DNA of 64,000 nucleotides from Chrysomallon squamiferum (taxonomy: Eukaryota; Mollusca; Gastropoda; Neomphalida; Peltospiridae), in assembly GCA_012295275.1 (NCBI GenBank), contig CM022665.1:18950650-19014649 (forward strand). The letters run 5' to 3'. Made by a program: the position numbers and the translations under genes. How positions within the stretch are numbered: the first letter of the stretch is position 1; every line of letters begins with the position of its first letter. The notes under the pieces are model-generated. The model was not told the origin of the DNA. It saw nothing but the letters and a program-made list of their open reading frames with translations, and did no database searches. This document shows positions 25,054 to 38,061 of the stretch, piece by piece.

Positions 25054-28000
25054 TGAATAAATAATGAGCTTTCAAAGTTTACAAGTTTTATTATCGTTAT
25101 ATTATTAATTTATTATGGGCTGTAGCTTAGTGATTGGAATAATTGTGACGTTTATTTATTTATTTATTTATTATTATTTAAATATTAGGAAAAATAGCTA
25201 TCCTATGGCACGATAGTTGCAAGATCTTTCATCTGCAGTGAATTATCTGGGCTGTTTCAAATTTAGCTATTCGAAACTAATTTATTTTGTGGTGTACAGT
25301 GTCCTGTATATGGGAAGGCGTTTTAAATTTTGTTATATCTGCTATTCAATAAAAGTTGTTTTTGGAAATGCAGTAGCCTGATTTGTATCTCAGTAGTAAA
25401 CAAACACCACACGTCTGACATAGTAAGAATTAGTATCAAGAAGTGCTGCGGGTTTATTCTGTTATTTATTAACCCATAAATGGTAGGTAATACTAATGTA
25501 TTAAAACAAAATGTCTTTAACAGTCAAAGACAGTAAGGAAGAGGAGGTTGAAAATGTATGAATCAACATTAGTTACAAATAATTTTTGTTCTTTTATCAT
25601 ATTTGTACGGGTTGGGTTTCTTAAAATTATTTTAGAGGGTGGAACAGGTGATGTTCTTTGTTTTGTTTTTGTATTTATTTTTGTAACCAATGTTTGTATT
25701 CAGAATAATTTGAAAGTATTTTTATAATTAGGTGAATAAAAGCATTTACAGAATTGGTTCTGGAAAACAAATCAGAACAAATGTGTTTTAAAATAACAAC
25801 TTCATGGTCAGTGAATATTTTACAACTTTTAAAGACCAATGTCTATAAGGACAGTAGAATTTAAATCCAGTGTTTATCAGTTATTTTGAAGTATGCAGAC
25901 AATGTTACTTTCAGTGCTGTAAGTAATTGTTGATAATGCAACATGACTGATTTTAAATAAAAATAGCCTCTTTTTTTTTCTGAAGTTGTGTAAAAATTAG
26001 TAAATATATGTGTCCAAGTATTTAGATGAAATAGCCCTTGTATCTGAAAACAAGAAGGAAAAAGTGAAGGTTCCAGCCTTGTAGAACCTATTTAACTGAA
26101 CATCTGTACATCTTTTTATTATTTTATGTTAACAGACATGAAAATGTCTAGGAATATATTTATGATTCTCTTTCTAAATAAAATGGTCTAAGAGAAATAA
26201 CTCTTACATTCAGACATCACTAATGAAAGAAGCATCTATATAATGTACAAATTAATTTAAGAAAAAAATGATAAAATAATAACAATAAAATACAAACAAC
26301 AACAATAATAATAATCAAACAAATGCTAAATAATAATAGTGATAAATGAAATCTTAACTGTTAGATGTTGAGTTTTCATTATTATTTTTAAAATTAAGAG
26401 AATATTTTTATAGCCTATGTTCCTATTATTTTGTTTTATTTTCATTGATTTAATTTGTAAAATAATATGATTTGAAATAATTTAAATGTATGATCTATAA
26501 GTGTTATGTGCATCAGATTTGGAGTATTTGAAAATAACATTTTAACTTTTATAAAATTTTTTTTTTTTTTTTTTTTAACAGCTTGATCGATTATTCTTCA
26601 ATTGTAAATTCCTTCCTAAATGTATATTCAAACAAATGTTATTCATTTCTTATATGATATCTGTCAGTATGACTTGAAGATCATCCCAGTACCAGTCATC
26701 AATAGAATAATCAAGTTAGTTGAACATTGATTCATGTTTTATTCATTACATTTTATGGAATATCATTTATGAATCCCAGAAATTGTGTTAACAACTGACT
26801 GACCAAAGGGTATGACTTGTCAAGATTGCCAGTCCTCTTAAAATATTTTTATGTACAATGATCAGTATGTTTTTTTTTCTTCTTTTTTTACTTTAGTCAT
26901 TTTAATGTCAGCATATATTCTTTCACCAAACAAATATTTGATAAGTTTTCAGTCTTCAGTTTGTCATTTCACATACACATCGAAAAGCATCAAGTAAAAC
27001 CATTTGTATTTGTTATTTATAAAATTACTCTAAGTTGAAAATTAATTTGTGCACACATAAATACACTAATAACAATGAACAAGAAACACAGTTATGCCAT
27101 TTATTGAAATATTTTCAGTACAACAGTGTATCATGAATAATAGTACTTATACTGTTCTCAGAATATTTTTTATAGATTTATATATGTACTGTGTATAATA
27201 CAGGTTTGAAACACTTTTAAATATTGTTTTAAAAAAGTACAAATTTAAAATATAAATTATTAAAATTATTAAAATTGTTCAGGTATCTATTGTAGCAAAC
27301 AATGTAAAATGCATAATGGGCAATAAAATAAAGAGTAAATTTTGTAAAAGTTGGTGAAGATAACAATATACATGTAATAACAGTAAACATCTTTACTGTT
27401 ATAAAAACATCACAAATTAGCAATTTACTTATTTAAAATAATACACTGTCAATGTTTACTGGTTATAAAAACATTAAAAATGAGGAAAACAACGTTACAT
27501 TCTCTTTCTGCACACAGTTAACCACTCTTAAACAAATATTTAGTATTTTCTTATTATTATCGTCATTGAAAAATTTTGTTTTTGATGTGTATGCATGTGT
27601 GTGCGTTCTTGTGTATTTTAATTTAATGATACTAAGATTTTTAGACATTATTTTTCTAAGTTTGAATTTTTAATGCTATTCCACATTTTTCTCTTCTCTT
27701 CTTTCTTTTTTTCTAGCTTGTTTCCCATGTCTATACATAAATGTTGATGACACGAAGTTTTTTAGTCTGATGTTTGGAACTAAAAATGTCCAGTAATTTG
27801 GACAGTTTTCCTTATTGTTCCTTCAGAGAACTGTTTATACATAAAAGAATACTTTAATTTGACTTTCAGTAAGAAAAGCAGAGAGAATTTTTGAAGAAAC
27901 TTGATTTTCTAGTAACAGACTTTTGAAGAAAATTCTTAAACAATCCTAAAGTGACAGAACTTTCCTGGGACCCATTGGTTTACTAACAGACAGGTGGAAG

Positions 28001-29290
28001 GAAAATAATTTAAACTTAAAGAATCGTGTTGCTGAAAAACTGTAACAGTAACACAAAGAAGTAATTAAAAGACTTTGTAGTGAAAGTAAAGTTTTACCTA
28101 ACAACTTTCAGTTCTGGGCAAACAGAATGGGGCAGTTATCTTGAATTCCCAGAACAGCAAGTTACTGTAGAACAATATTAAATAAAGAACGAGCTAAAGA
28201 ATGATAGTAAAATGATTTTTGAATGACCCCAGCAAATCAGTGTGGATACTCAGAATGTTAGGAACAGCAAGTTAAAACAGAAGATTATTACAGCAAAAAC
28301 TTAGAAAACAGTTTTAAAACTTGTACAGATGACCTCTGTACTGTAGTTAATTCACATCCTGTCATGAATCTGGTTTTCTCTTTTTGAGTAGAATTCCACA
28401 ATTCACTGATACAGTATATATCAAAGTATATATTTTTGAAAAATGATCATAAAGAGTGATATAAATCTGAGCAGGACATACTGTGTAATGGAAATGACTG
28501 CTTAAACTCAGATCAGACATTCCTGCCCATTTTAGAAAAATAGTGAGTAACAGCAGAAAGGAAATGATATCCAATCACTGTATTTGGCCAATGAAAACTT
28601 GCTATGATACAATAGAGCTTAATTTGCAGCTGAAACCACCAAAGTAGTTATTACTTTAGGAACAAGATAACTCAAGACTTGTAACCATTATAGGGGTCAC
28701 TAAAGGTACACAAAGATTGCTGTTTTTCCAGCAACAATCATATTTACCAAATTTCTGTAACAAGAAGTAAATACAGTGATCATACAGCTGGGGAAAAGAA
28801 ATGAGAAAGTTGAATGGGTAAGATGACAGTTTTTATTATGAACTAAACTATCTTAAATAAAACTAAAAGTTTAATAAAATATTACAGTTTACAGAATGAA
28901 TGAGCAAAACTTTACAGACGTATCAGAATGTAATAAGAAAGAGAAAACTTGACAAACAACTCACAGAACACTCAGTGAATTTTGAAATGTCTCAATCAGA
29001 GCACTAAGGAATAAACAGGCTCAGACAAATATGCTTAAATTATCTACTTTAAATTGTGTTCTAGGAAAACAGGGCACCACCATTGAATTCACCATTTAAT
29101 TTAGCGTATTCCTCATTTTATAAATAATCACTAATTTTATTTATTTATTTAATGAAGAATTAAATGAACTGAATAAAATGTATGCCAATTTAGTTCTTAG
29201 AAATAAGCACACCAGACAAACTTGTATATACTAGCTAATTAATTTTTTTTTATTATTCTTTCTTATGTGAACTTTTCACACATAATGATG
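25054..29290. other. Gene-poor AT-rich region
   Basis: No exon, RNA gene or full transposon could be recognised. The stretch 25140-25170 is TTTA-rich, 25114-25135 has a weak tRNA-like start (gggctgtagcttagtgattgg) without the rest of a tRNA, and the ORFs here are short and of AT-biased composition. Between 27880 and 28600 some frames look faintly protein-like but are broken by many stops. Confidence 0.5.
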
Positions 29291-29548
29291 CAGTTGATGT
29301 GCTTTGATAATAATAATAAAAATAGTTAGCAGTTACAGATATCTGTATTGGAACTTCCAATGCAGCCATTCTAAAAGCAGTAAGAATCAGGTAAGTAAAA
29401 GCCTCCAAAATCTCATAGAATAATACATACTGCAGTTGACATGCTTTGATAATAATAATAATAACTTACAATAACAATAATTACTATTATTATTATTATA
29501 AACAGATATTTTCTGTATTGAAATGTATTGGAATTTCCAATGCATCAG
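29291..29548. repeat. Short local duplication
   Basis: The series tgcagttga(tg/ca)tgctttgataataat followed by tattggaa(c/t)ttccaatgca occurs at about 29291-29365 and again at about 29431-29548. The second copy leads directly into the broken coding relic. The ATTGGAANTTCCAAT core is itself a palindrome. Confidence 0.5.
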
Positions 29549-30372
29549 GCAAAGTTTACAGGTTTTGACACCATGCCTGGGACTCGCAATCTTACAGCCT
29601 TATTTCATGCATGCCAGAGGATATATACTATGAATACATATTTTCTTCTAAACAGTGATCTGAAAGAGTTTCTGCAAAATGAAAATGCTCCAGATCCAAA
29701 AATGTTTAGTACTCTTTGCAGATTCGTTTGATAAAAAAAGAAGTAGATTTGGCAGATTATTGTCAATACAGCTGGGATGCTGACCTTGACCTTGTATTCA
29801 AACATCCAGCATTTGATGATAACCTTTTCCCTTTGAACTACATCCCATTTCCAATTATGGGAACATCACATAACATCGAAGCTGCAAAATCACTGCTTTG
29901 AAAATAAAGCATTATTTGACAAATATATTTTGCCATTTATTTGAGTTGTTAGATATCTGGTATTTTATTGATTGGAAATGTCTGCTTCAATTTAACCCAT
30001 TTGGTAAAGATTATAATAGCAGAAAACGCTTAGATGTTCTCCGTCATTTCAATTTGAATAGAAATAAAAAATACACTTATGCTAGATTTATTACTATGTT
30101 TTATCTGCACAGACAATTTTTATTTTGTGAGATAAGTTTTTGACAGAAAAAAAAGTACTAACCCTTACCATAATGTTTTTGGACCTATTTCTGGGAAAAA
30201 AGCAATGGACTATCAACAAAATCTTTGAATGGACACTGCAGTGAAATATGTCTTTAAACATGGCCATTTAATCGACCACCAGAAGAACCGTCGTAATGTT
30301 CATGTGGCCAATAGGTTACTTCCTGTTGTACATGTGAAAGAACTCGGAAAAATATTTCATTATAAAAAATAA
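29528..30372 (+). pseudogene. Frame-broken coding relic of unknown family
   Basis: Protein-like sequence runs through successive frames: 29528-29731 (..FTGFDTMPGTRNLTALFHAC..), 29722-29901 (..DLADYCQYSWDADLDLVF..), 29904-30143 (..QFNPFGKDYNSRKRLDVLRHF..) and about 30155-30372 (..NVFGPISGKKAMDYQQ, an in-frame TGA at 30226-30228, then ..HLIDHQKNRRNVHVANRLL..). The last frame ends at TAA 30370-30372, followed by AATAAA motifs. The residue mix is richer than chance AT-rich ORFs. At least two frame changes and one stop show decay. I do not recognise the family. It converges on the intact minus-strand ORF 72 bp further on. A compact convergent pair suggests an integrated viral or transposon fragment, but that is inference. 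Confidence 0.45.
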
Positions 30373-30444
30373 ATTGTAATACTCATATTTTAATTATTTC
30401 ATGCAATAAATAACAAACGCTTATTTATTTCATATGCTATTTAT

Positions 30445-31203
30445 TTAATATGGAGCAATATGTCTTTTAACTGGATTTGGATCATCATCCATGGATGAAT
30501 CGCTGTCTGGATCATCCAGTGCACAGTCAACATCAGAATCAGTATCATAGTCAGTTCTTGAAATTGGACCTATAGATCGACGATTGGCATTATCATAAAG
30601 ATCAACCATATCATCCCACACGTCTTGATAATTCTTTAACTGAAGATGTGGTCTATTTCTGAAACCTGCTTGTAATAGTGCACCCAAAGGATTATTAAGA
30701 TCAGATAAAACAAGACAAATGTATTTATCATCAATATCAGGAAATACATTCATTTGTATTTTTCGTTTCCATCTTCTATATAAATATCGAACAGTTACAT
30801 TAGTCCATCGAAGACGTCCTTTAGAATTGAATAATTTATGTAACGGCCATCTTGGAGCCATTGCACGGTGTAAAATATCCATCCAAATATTCTTCTTATT
30901 CTGATCGATGTAGGCTTTCTTTGCAATATTATGAAAATGTCTGTTCATATTGACAACAAATCCTACACGATAATCCCATATAAACTGTTGATTAAAAAAT
31001 GCTTTTCCATTCTGCAGATATAAATTTTTATTATCATGTTTTCCAAGTCCACCTTTATGTTTTGATAAATAATCTATCTTTGGCATCTTCACAGTAGTAT
31101 AAACCGGAAAGTCTGAAATTTCTTTCATTTTATCTTTTACAGCATCTTTTAATATTAAAGGTCCATAATGACTGGAAGTAGTAGTCACGTGATCAGCCGC
31201 CAT
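30445..31203 (-). CDS. Intronless 252-residue ORF of unknown family, acidic C-terminus
   Basis: One uninterrupted frame of 253 codons, by far the longest in the window, starts at aaaATGGCGG and carries a CACGTG motif within codons 4-6. No signal peptide or membrane segment is seen. Residues about 75-165 are rich in Trp, Arg and aromatic residues (IWDYRVGFVVNMNRHFHN, RYLYRRWKRK), and the last 35 residues are Asp/Ser-rich (DTDSDVDCALDDPDSDSS). AATAAA motifs follow the stop. Every other gene here is split into small exons, so an intact intronless ORF suggests a retrocopy or a captured viral or mobile-element gene. I found no catalytic motif (no Walker A, no DDE triad) and do not name a function. 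Confidence 0.6.
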   Translation of the reverse strand: MAADHVTTTSSHYGPLILKDAVKDKMKEISDFPVYTTVKMPKIDYLSKHKGGLGKHDNKNLYLQNGKAFFNQQFIWDYRVGFVVNMNRHFHNIAKKAYIDQNKKNIWMDILHRAMAPRWPLHKLFNSKGRLRWTNVTVRYLYRRWKRKIQMNVFPDIDDKYICLVLSDLNNPLGALLQAGFRNRPHLQLKNYQDVWDDMVDLYDNANRRSIGPISRTDYDTDSDVDCALDDPDSDSSMDDDPNPVKRHIAPY

Positions 31204-32168
31204 TTTAACTAATTATATAATATATTCATAAAATTAATAAAATAACAAAATACTCACTATCTGACAAATAATTTACAATTAAAATAAAATAATACAGAAT
31301 AATGATTTATACATTATTTTGCAAATTCCCATTATGTAATGTCAGTAATAATAATAATTTCAGGAAATGGTGAAATCAGCATTTTACTATATATGGTCAT
31401 ATACAAATATTTTGTTTATGACACATAAGTACTTCCTAAGTGACTTATTTATTTATAACACAGGATTGTCTCCGCCCTCCTGTCTGTTGACTGATGAGTG
31501 TCATACTTACTGATAATTCTGGTTGTTATTTGAAAATGTCTGCTAAAATTTCAGGCTAATTTTTATTATTCAGTCTAATTTTTTTATGTTTCCATCTACC
31601 ACTTTTACTTGTTTATTTAGCTTTAAAACTGTATACGTAACCTGCATCTGTATAACATAATAAACTTTGGTTACTCATTATGTATCCTTTGTACATGGGG
31701 ACATTACGGTCCTTCAGGGATGATATGATGTGGGCATGTTACAACTGGTCCCATCTAGCCTTCCTGCTTCAATGTCCATGCTTTCTCAACCATTAATTTT
31801 AAATTGCTTTCGACAACACCACCACCACATTCTGCTTGTACTACTACAGCAAACAAAAATATTATTACAAAAAATAATTGCATGTACATACAAAAACACA
31901 AAAAACGGAAGACCCTCTAAATCCCATCAGTAACAGAATACTCTTCTGTTTGATGTGCCTTTTGAATAGACAACCTGCAGAAAGGAACTGCCTCCGAGTC
32001 TGTCTTTATATAATTTATTATTAATTTCTTTTGATCATCATTCAATGAGCAGATTCTATTTGGTGTTGAATTCTCGTAATAAAAAATCTGTTTTAAGTGA
32101 AATAGAAAAAATACTGTATAAAAAGTGGCTTACAGAGAAAGAAGTTTTCTGTGTTGTATTTATTTATT

Positions 32169-32232
<64 letters not shown>

Positions 32233-33136
32233 TATTATTTTAATACACAGGGGCAGTTAATGTGAGGTTCCCAGCTGCACGGTAAAAACTTCCATGCTAA
32301 TAAAAAAAAAAAAATTGGATGTCCACACGAGGGTACCCCTTATGCTGTGACAGATATTCTAGCTGAACCAGATGCCTGTTTCACTGGTTGTTGTGCTGAC
32401 GCAGTAGATAATATATGGGAGCAAGCACTGGCGAAGAGATAGCAATACCAATAACTATGAATAGACAAGGACTATAAAATTTATAATTTTAAATTTAAAC
32501 ATTCTTTACACCCACCTTACCATAATCCATCCAGTCCTACCTCTGCAGTGCCTGTGGTTAGTCCCTTCATGCATGCTGTTACTGATTCGTGTTGGTTATA
32601 CTGGATTTTATTTTGTGTTTGTATCAGTACAGGTACCGGATCAATTACCCGGACTCTTTGGGGCCTGAGGCATTCCGGATTTCTCGGTTTTCTGGAATCA
32701 AGGCATCTAAATACGTAAATAATTAGGCATAAACATTTTAAAATTAAAAACAATAAGAAAATTGATGATACACAACTGTGGCGACTCGACACGTAAACAA
32801 TGCGGCGAGTGAATGAACGCCACGCGGCTTGAAAGAGTAGTTCCAGTCTGGTGAGGACAACACCTATGCACGCGAACTATGAAAATAGCGTCTGGAAAAA
32901 ACTTCCGGTTTTCTGGTCTTTCCGGATTTCAGGATGCCTGATAATTGGTCCGGTACCTGTATAATGAACTCTTTGGATATTCCTTTGATATATTTCAGTT
33001 TATTTGTAAATGCTAAAGCGATTAGTTAAATTCAGTCTACATATGAGCGAAATCGCCGTACATTTCTATTTGCAGTTAGATGCTTTTTAAAATGAATATA
33101 TTTTTAAATTTATTATCCTTCATGTTGTTTATTTAA

Positions 33137-33189
<53 letters not shown>

Positions 33190-36100
33190 TACACTCCTTT
33201 TTATTTATTTATTTTTTAAATCCTACAACTATGAGTTTTATAACCAATGACTATGACTAAAAGGCAATAGTATTAAAGATTTTATTTAACTTTAAAAACA
33301 TTTATTCATTTATTTATTTTGTATTTATTATTTTTATTTTATTATTATTCTGTTCTCTTTTTTTTTTTTTCATACTTTTTAATTTTTACTGTGGACTTCT
33401 AAAAACAATAAGTTAAAAAAAAATGTGTTGAATTTTCACAAAATAAGTTGTAAGTCTGAAAAAAAAAAAAAAAAAAAAAAAAAAATTATAAGTACCACTT
33501 CAAACAGCAGCATTTCTGCTTTCTGTGAAATACATCATCCCAGAAGAGGGGTGTAAAACATTAAAATGCAGAAAAAGGCTTTCTTTGTATTCAGTATATT
33601 TTTGTGCATTTATCTTATACAAGGCAGTTTAGTGAATCAATTTGCACCACTTTTCAGAAATCATTTAATAATAAAGAGGGGAAAAAAAGTCATTTCAGTA
33701 GTGAAAATTGATAAAATGATACACAAAGAATTGTTTATGGGGAAAATCTCAAAATGGATAGATTCACCATTTTATCACAAAAAACAGTATTTATTCAAAA
33801 TCATTTTGGGAAATTATGACATAAATGTTTTTCAATGATATAATCATTTTAAATATCATCTAGTTACACCCAAATGGTAAATCATCAATAAGACAATTTT
33901 CAAACATCTATACTTTTTATCTCTTATCTATTTTCGGCTGAAAGTGTGATAAAAAAGAATGAAATGTTTAATGTGGTGAGTTCTGTTAAACAGTATTTTA
34001 TCACCAGATGAAAATATATATCAATAAACTGTGAAAAATGTACTGACATTTCTTGTAATATTAACAAATGCTTTAAATTCAATGGTACAAATGTTTACTT
34101 CCTCTGAGTATATCCTGTTAAAACGTGATTGCTGTATGCAAGTAATAATCTTTTAGTAATATTCTGCTGAATTTATATATTTATAATTCAAAATTATCTG
34201 AATTATAGACATCCTTATTTGACTGTATATTTATTATTTAACTTCCAGTGAATAGATTTTTACCTTCTTGTATAATCAGTAATAGTTTTAAAATCTATTT
34301 ATTTGTGAGGTGAATTATATTTTTTATAGTATATGGAAGATATCTTCAACTGGAAGAGTGAACAAGTTCTTTGAAGATTTGTTCACAAAGGAACATAATA
34401 TTTGCAGTAAGAAACAAAATGATAGAAAGACAGGATAAATGAAAGTATCAAACTATTAATAATTTACAGCTCTTGAAAGCAAAGAAACCTAGTGACATTA
34501 ATAATATAATTCCTCTCTCAGCACAAGTATTTTGTTTCCAGTTTTGTTGTGTATTGACTACAATTTCTGCAACTTGCATGCCATGTGATGATGATATATT
34601 TACCAAGATGCAGCAGATGTATTTCTGGTTTTCCATTGTATTTTGGTCTCTATGTATTGTTACTTGTCTGTAAACCAATGCGCCATGTTCATGACTAACA
34701 TATTACTGATATTATCTGCCCATACAATATCACTAACAGACCTAATGTTAATTTTGATTTGTCACATATTATATCAGTGTATTTCTCACATAATTAAACA
34801 TGCCCTCAAAATCACATCTGCAGTATTTACATATTTCACATTAATGTAAAACAGTAATAGACATGATGATTTAAAAGTGAATTGTTACAAATCATAGCAT
34901 ATGTATTAACAGCAGAGAAATCTTCAAAATTAACAATAAAGTTGACGTGTATCGTATGTAGATCTCTAAGATTCAGTATCAATAGTTCTTTAAATACAGT
35001 TTATTTCTGTTCTGAATTTTATTCTTTATTTTGCTAATTCTATTTTAATGTATTTGAGCTGTTTGTCATCATTTTCTAAATTATCATATCATTATTAGTT
35101 GCCCAACACACAAACAGAACAACCTGTCAGGTTAACTGAAGTTAAATGACAAAAACAACTGAAATAAAATATTTTTTTCTTCTTTAATTTCAACTGATAA
35201 ATTGCAACAACCCTGTAAATGCATATGTTATGACAAATGCATATGTCTTACAATTCTTTTCTTATTCTTTTTTTTTTTTGATAAATGCTTTCTGCTAAAA
35301 AGTAATTTATAAATTTTAAAGATTATTGGATTAAAGAAAAAGTATGACAGGACATTATTTTACAAACATAAATATTTCAGTAATGACTATTTCTATGTTA
35401 AATTATATTATTATATTTATTATTATTATTATTATTATTATTGTTATTATTATTATCTTCTTTGTAAGAACAGTATTATTTTGTATCGGTCTTTTATAAG
35501 ATAGGGTATGTATGTGTTTGAATGTTGGACCGTGTACCTGGGGTTTTTGTGTGTGTGTGTGTGTGTGTGTGTGACATACAATGGTACATATGTATGAATT
35601 CAGTCAAGACTGTGTATGTGTTTGTATGTGTGCACATCTGTGTATGTTTCTGCATGTGTGTCTGTGTGTGTATGTGTTTACAACTGTGTGTGCATGTATA
35701 TGTGTAGGTGTTAGATTCTGATTGGAATTGGAAATAAAGTTAAAATATTTTGCCTTAGCTGAGCACACTAACCACTAAATTCTCTGTGTTTCTGTGTACA
35801 CATCTGTGTTGATACACGATTCATGCATTTATGGCTTGTTTACTAATAAATATATAAATATATGTCAGTATCTGTAATTGCTAAATTATAAATATCTTGA
35901 AAATAGTTTCTTGTACAACTGTTTATGAATGTTTTGAAGATGTAGAATTTTATAGTGAGTTATTTTCAGGTAGATTATCATTGTACGTCAATGATTTTAA
36001 TAATAAACAGTAGATGATGATGAGAACCAACTTTACATCATGGAAATGGCCTGAGATCTTATTCACTACAGGATCAAACCTTAACAGTTTCCACATCTAT

Positions 36101-38061
36101 TTCCTGTTTCATTCAGTGGTCCCTAAGTGGTTTATCAAATGCTGTGATGTGATGTGCTTTGCCATCTGTATAAAGGTATATATATATATATATATATATG
36201 TGTGAAAGATCTGTTGATGAGTGATCCATGACATGGCAGTAGCATGTTTCCAAGTAATGTATCACCATGGAATGTAGGGCAATTGCTCACCAGACAATAC
36301 CTCACTAGATAATTGTTCACCTTTAGGTTTTTTATTAGTAAAATGTTATTTGTTATTTTATTAATAAAAAAGAACAGAATTTATTGATGATAACAAAGAA
36401 TATATAACATAGAATTTCAATTTGCACAATTCATTTAAAGTTTCTGAGGTTTCTACAATTGTTTAAGGAGGCAGTTACTTCTGACTAATTATGAACATCA
36501 AAAGCATATAATGTGTTTCAGGTACAGGTGTTAAATACTAATTACAGTATAATTTTGGGACATCTACTCAAATAGTGTTGGTTTAGGTAAATCAGATTTT
36601 TAAGAATTATGTACTGTTTTTAGTAGTTAGTTTCAGCCTTTTTATCATTACTCTGCTAGACTTAACACTTTGACTATTAAAGCCTTAAAAACATTCGAAA
36701 ATTTAGCTGATTTAGGATTAATTTTGTTATCTTACTTACTTTGTTTATTTATCAATCGGATATTCCCAATCCCACCCACCCATTTACAGACACATATGTA
36801 ACCTAAAATTTTATTGATAAAAAAGTTGAGGAACCTAATTTATGATGCAGTTCTCTCAGCCCATATATAAATCACTGGCCACAAAATATATTTTTTGTCC
36901 AAGCTTTCTTATGCAACATAATTCACCTGTTTAATATTTTTATTGTTACATTTTTAAAAAAAATGTATTTAACTCCTGTATGATCGTGGAATTTTTTATT
37001 TTTGGTTTTTTTTTTTAAATTTGCTGATTTCAAATTAAGAAAATCTATGACAATATTATCAATCTACATTTAAGAATTCTGGATTAGATATATGCATACT
37101 AATAAGTGTAAAATATTTACAAATTCCCCTATCAGTTTATTATATCTGAGTGTTCTGGTATCAGTAAGAACGTGAACAGTACAACTAAATCAAGGAAACA
37201 TGATTATTAAACCCTTTCTACACTCTAATAAAAAACAAAACACTGTAATATACAAACTAAGTTCCTTCTTGGAGGTAAATCAAAATTTATTTATTTGAAA
37301 AGGAAAACAATCAAATGTTGTTTGTGATATTCATCAAACATTACATTTTGTAACAAATATTTATATTGGTCCAAAATATTTATATTGGCCAAAATTAATG
37401 AAAGACAAATGAATAGAAGTTTTAGGAAAAAAAAAGGAAGTACAAACAAGCATAATAAAATATGCTCCATCAGTTAGAAAAAATAACAACAAAAACAACA
37501 ATAATAATAATACATTTAAAAAAAAAATAATAGCAATTGTCTGATTATATTAAGAAGAATGAATCGGTGAAATAAAAAGTAACAATAAAACAGCATATCT
37601 AAGATTATATATTTAATCTATTCTGATACATGCTTTAAATCCATAAAATATTTATGGATGTTTTGTAATATTCAATCTTGTAGGTTTTGAAATACATGTT
37701 TTCTGATATTTCAAAGCACTTTGATGAATTTTCAATTTTACTTTTTTTATTTTTTTACACATAAGTGGGTTGGAACATATTTATGAGGATCTATTAAGTC
37801 ATTTCTTGCAACAAACTGATCAAAAAAACAAAATGAGCACACGACAATATAAATAACAGTTAAAATAGTAATTTATATATTTTATAATAACATGTCATCA
37901 TAAATGTATAAGTTTGTTTTATGCCAGAAAACTGTTTTTCTGTATTAAATGGCATTAATAAGGTTACATGACTTGAAACAACATGTGATAGAATCATTGT
38001 AACCACTGAAATAAAATCAGTGCAGATAGTAATTTGGTTGTTGCCATGGAAACATGACTTT
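31204..38061. other. Intergenic region, microsatellites and one MITE
   Basis: No gene could be supported. It contains (TTA)n at 32177-32239, mixed ATT tracts at 33157-33190 and 35406-35457, a (GT)n-rich stretch at 35540-35715, (TA)n at 36176-36200, long A and T runs near 33360 and 33460, and the MITE at 32630-32959. A 90-codon ORF at 33566 has a hydrophobic start but nothing else to support it. The 3' UTR of the minus-strand galectin must end in the right part of this stretch; AATAAATAAAT (minus) near 37285-37297 is one possible end. Confidence 0.5.
32630..32959. mobile_element. 330 bp MITE, pogo/Tigger type
   Basis: Terminal inverted repeats begin CAGGTACCGG and continue imperfectly for about 60 bp (caattacc/caattatc, attccgga/atccggaa, gttttctgg/accagaaaac). 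The element is flanked by TA on both sides (32628-32629 and 32960-32961). There is no coding capacity. CAG-starting termini with a TA target duplication are typical of pogo/Tigger-derived elements. Confidence 0.8.

Noticed and set aside
25114-25150. tRNA-like start
   Set aside because: Only an A-box-like stretch; no anticodon arm, B box or acceptor stem can be folded.
33566-33838. 90-codon ORF with a hydrophobic, signal-like start
   Set aside because: The rest has no cysteines, domain or repeat, base composition equals the surroundings, and there is no promoter or splice evidence.
35522-35707. GT-rich region as a possible regulatory element or CRISPR-like array
   Set aside because: It is an irregular (GT)n microsatellite; no regular spacers exist, and no CRISPR array is expected in animal nuclear DNA.
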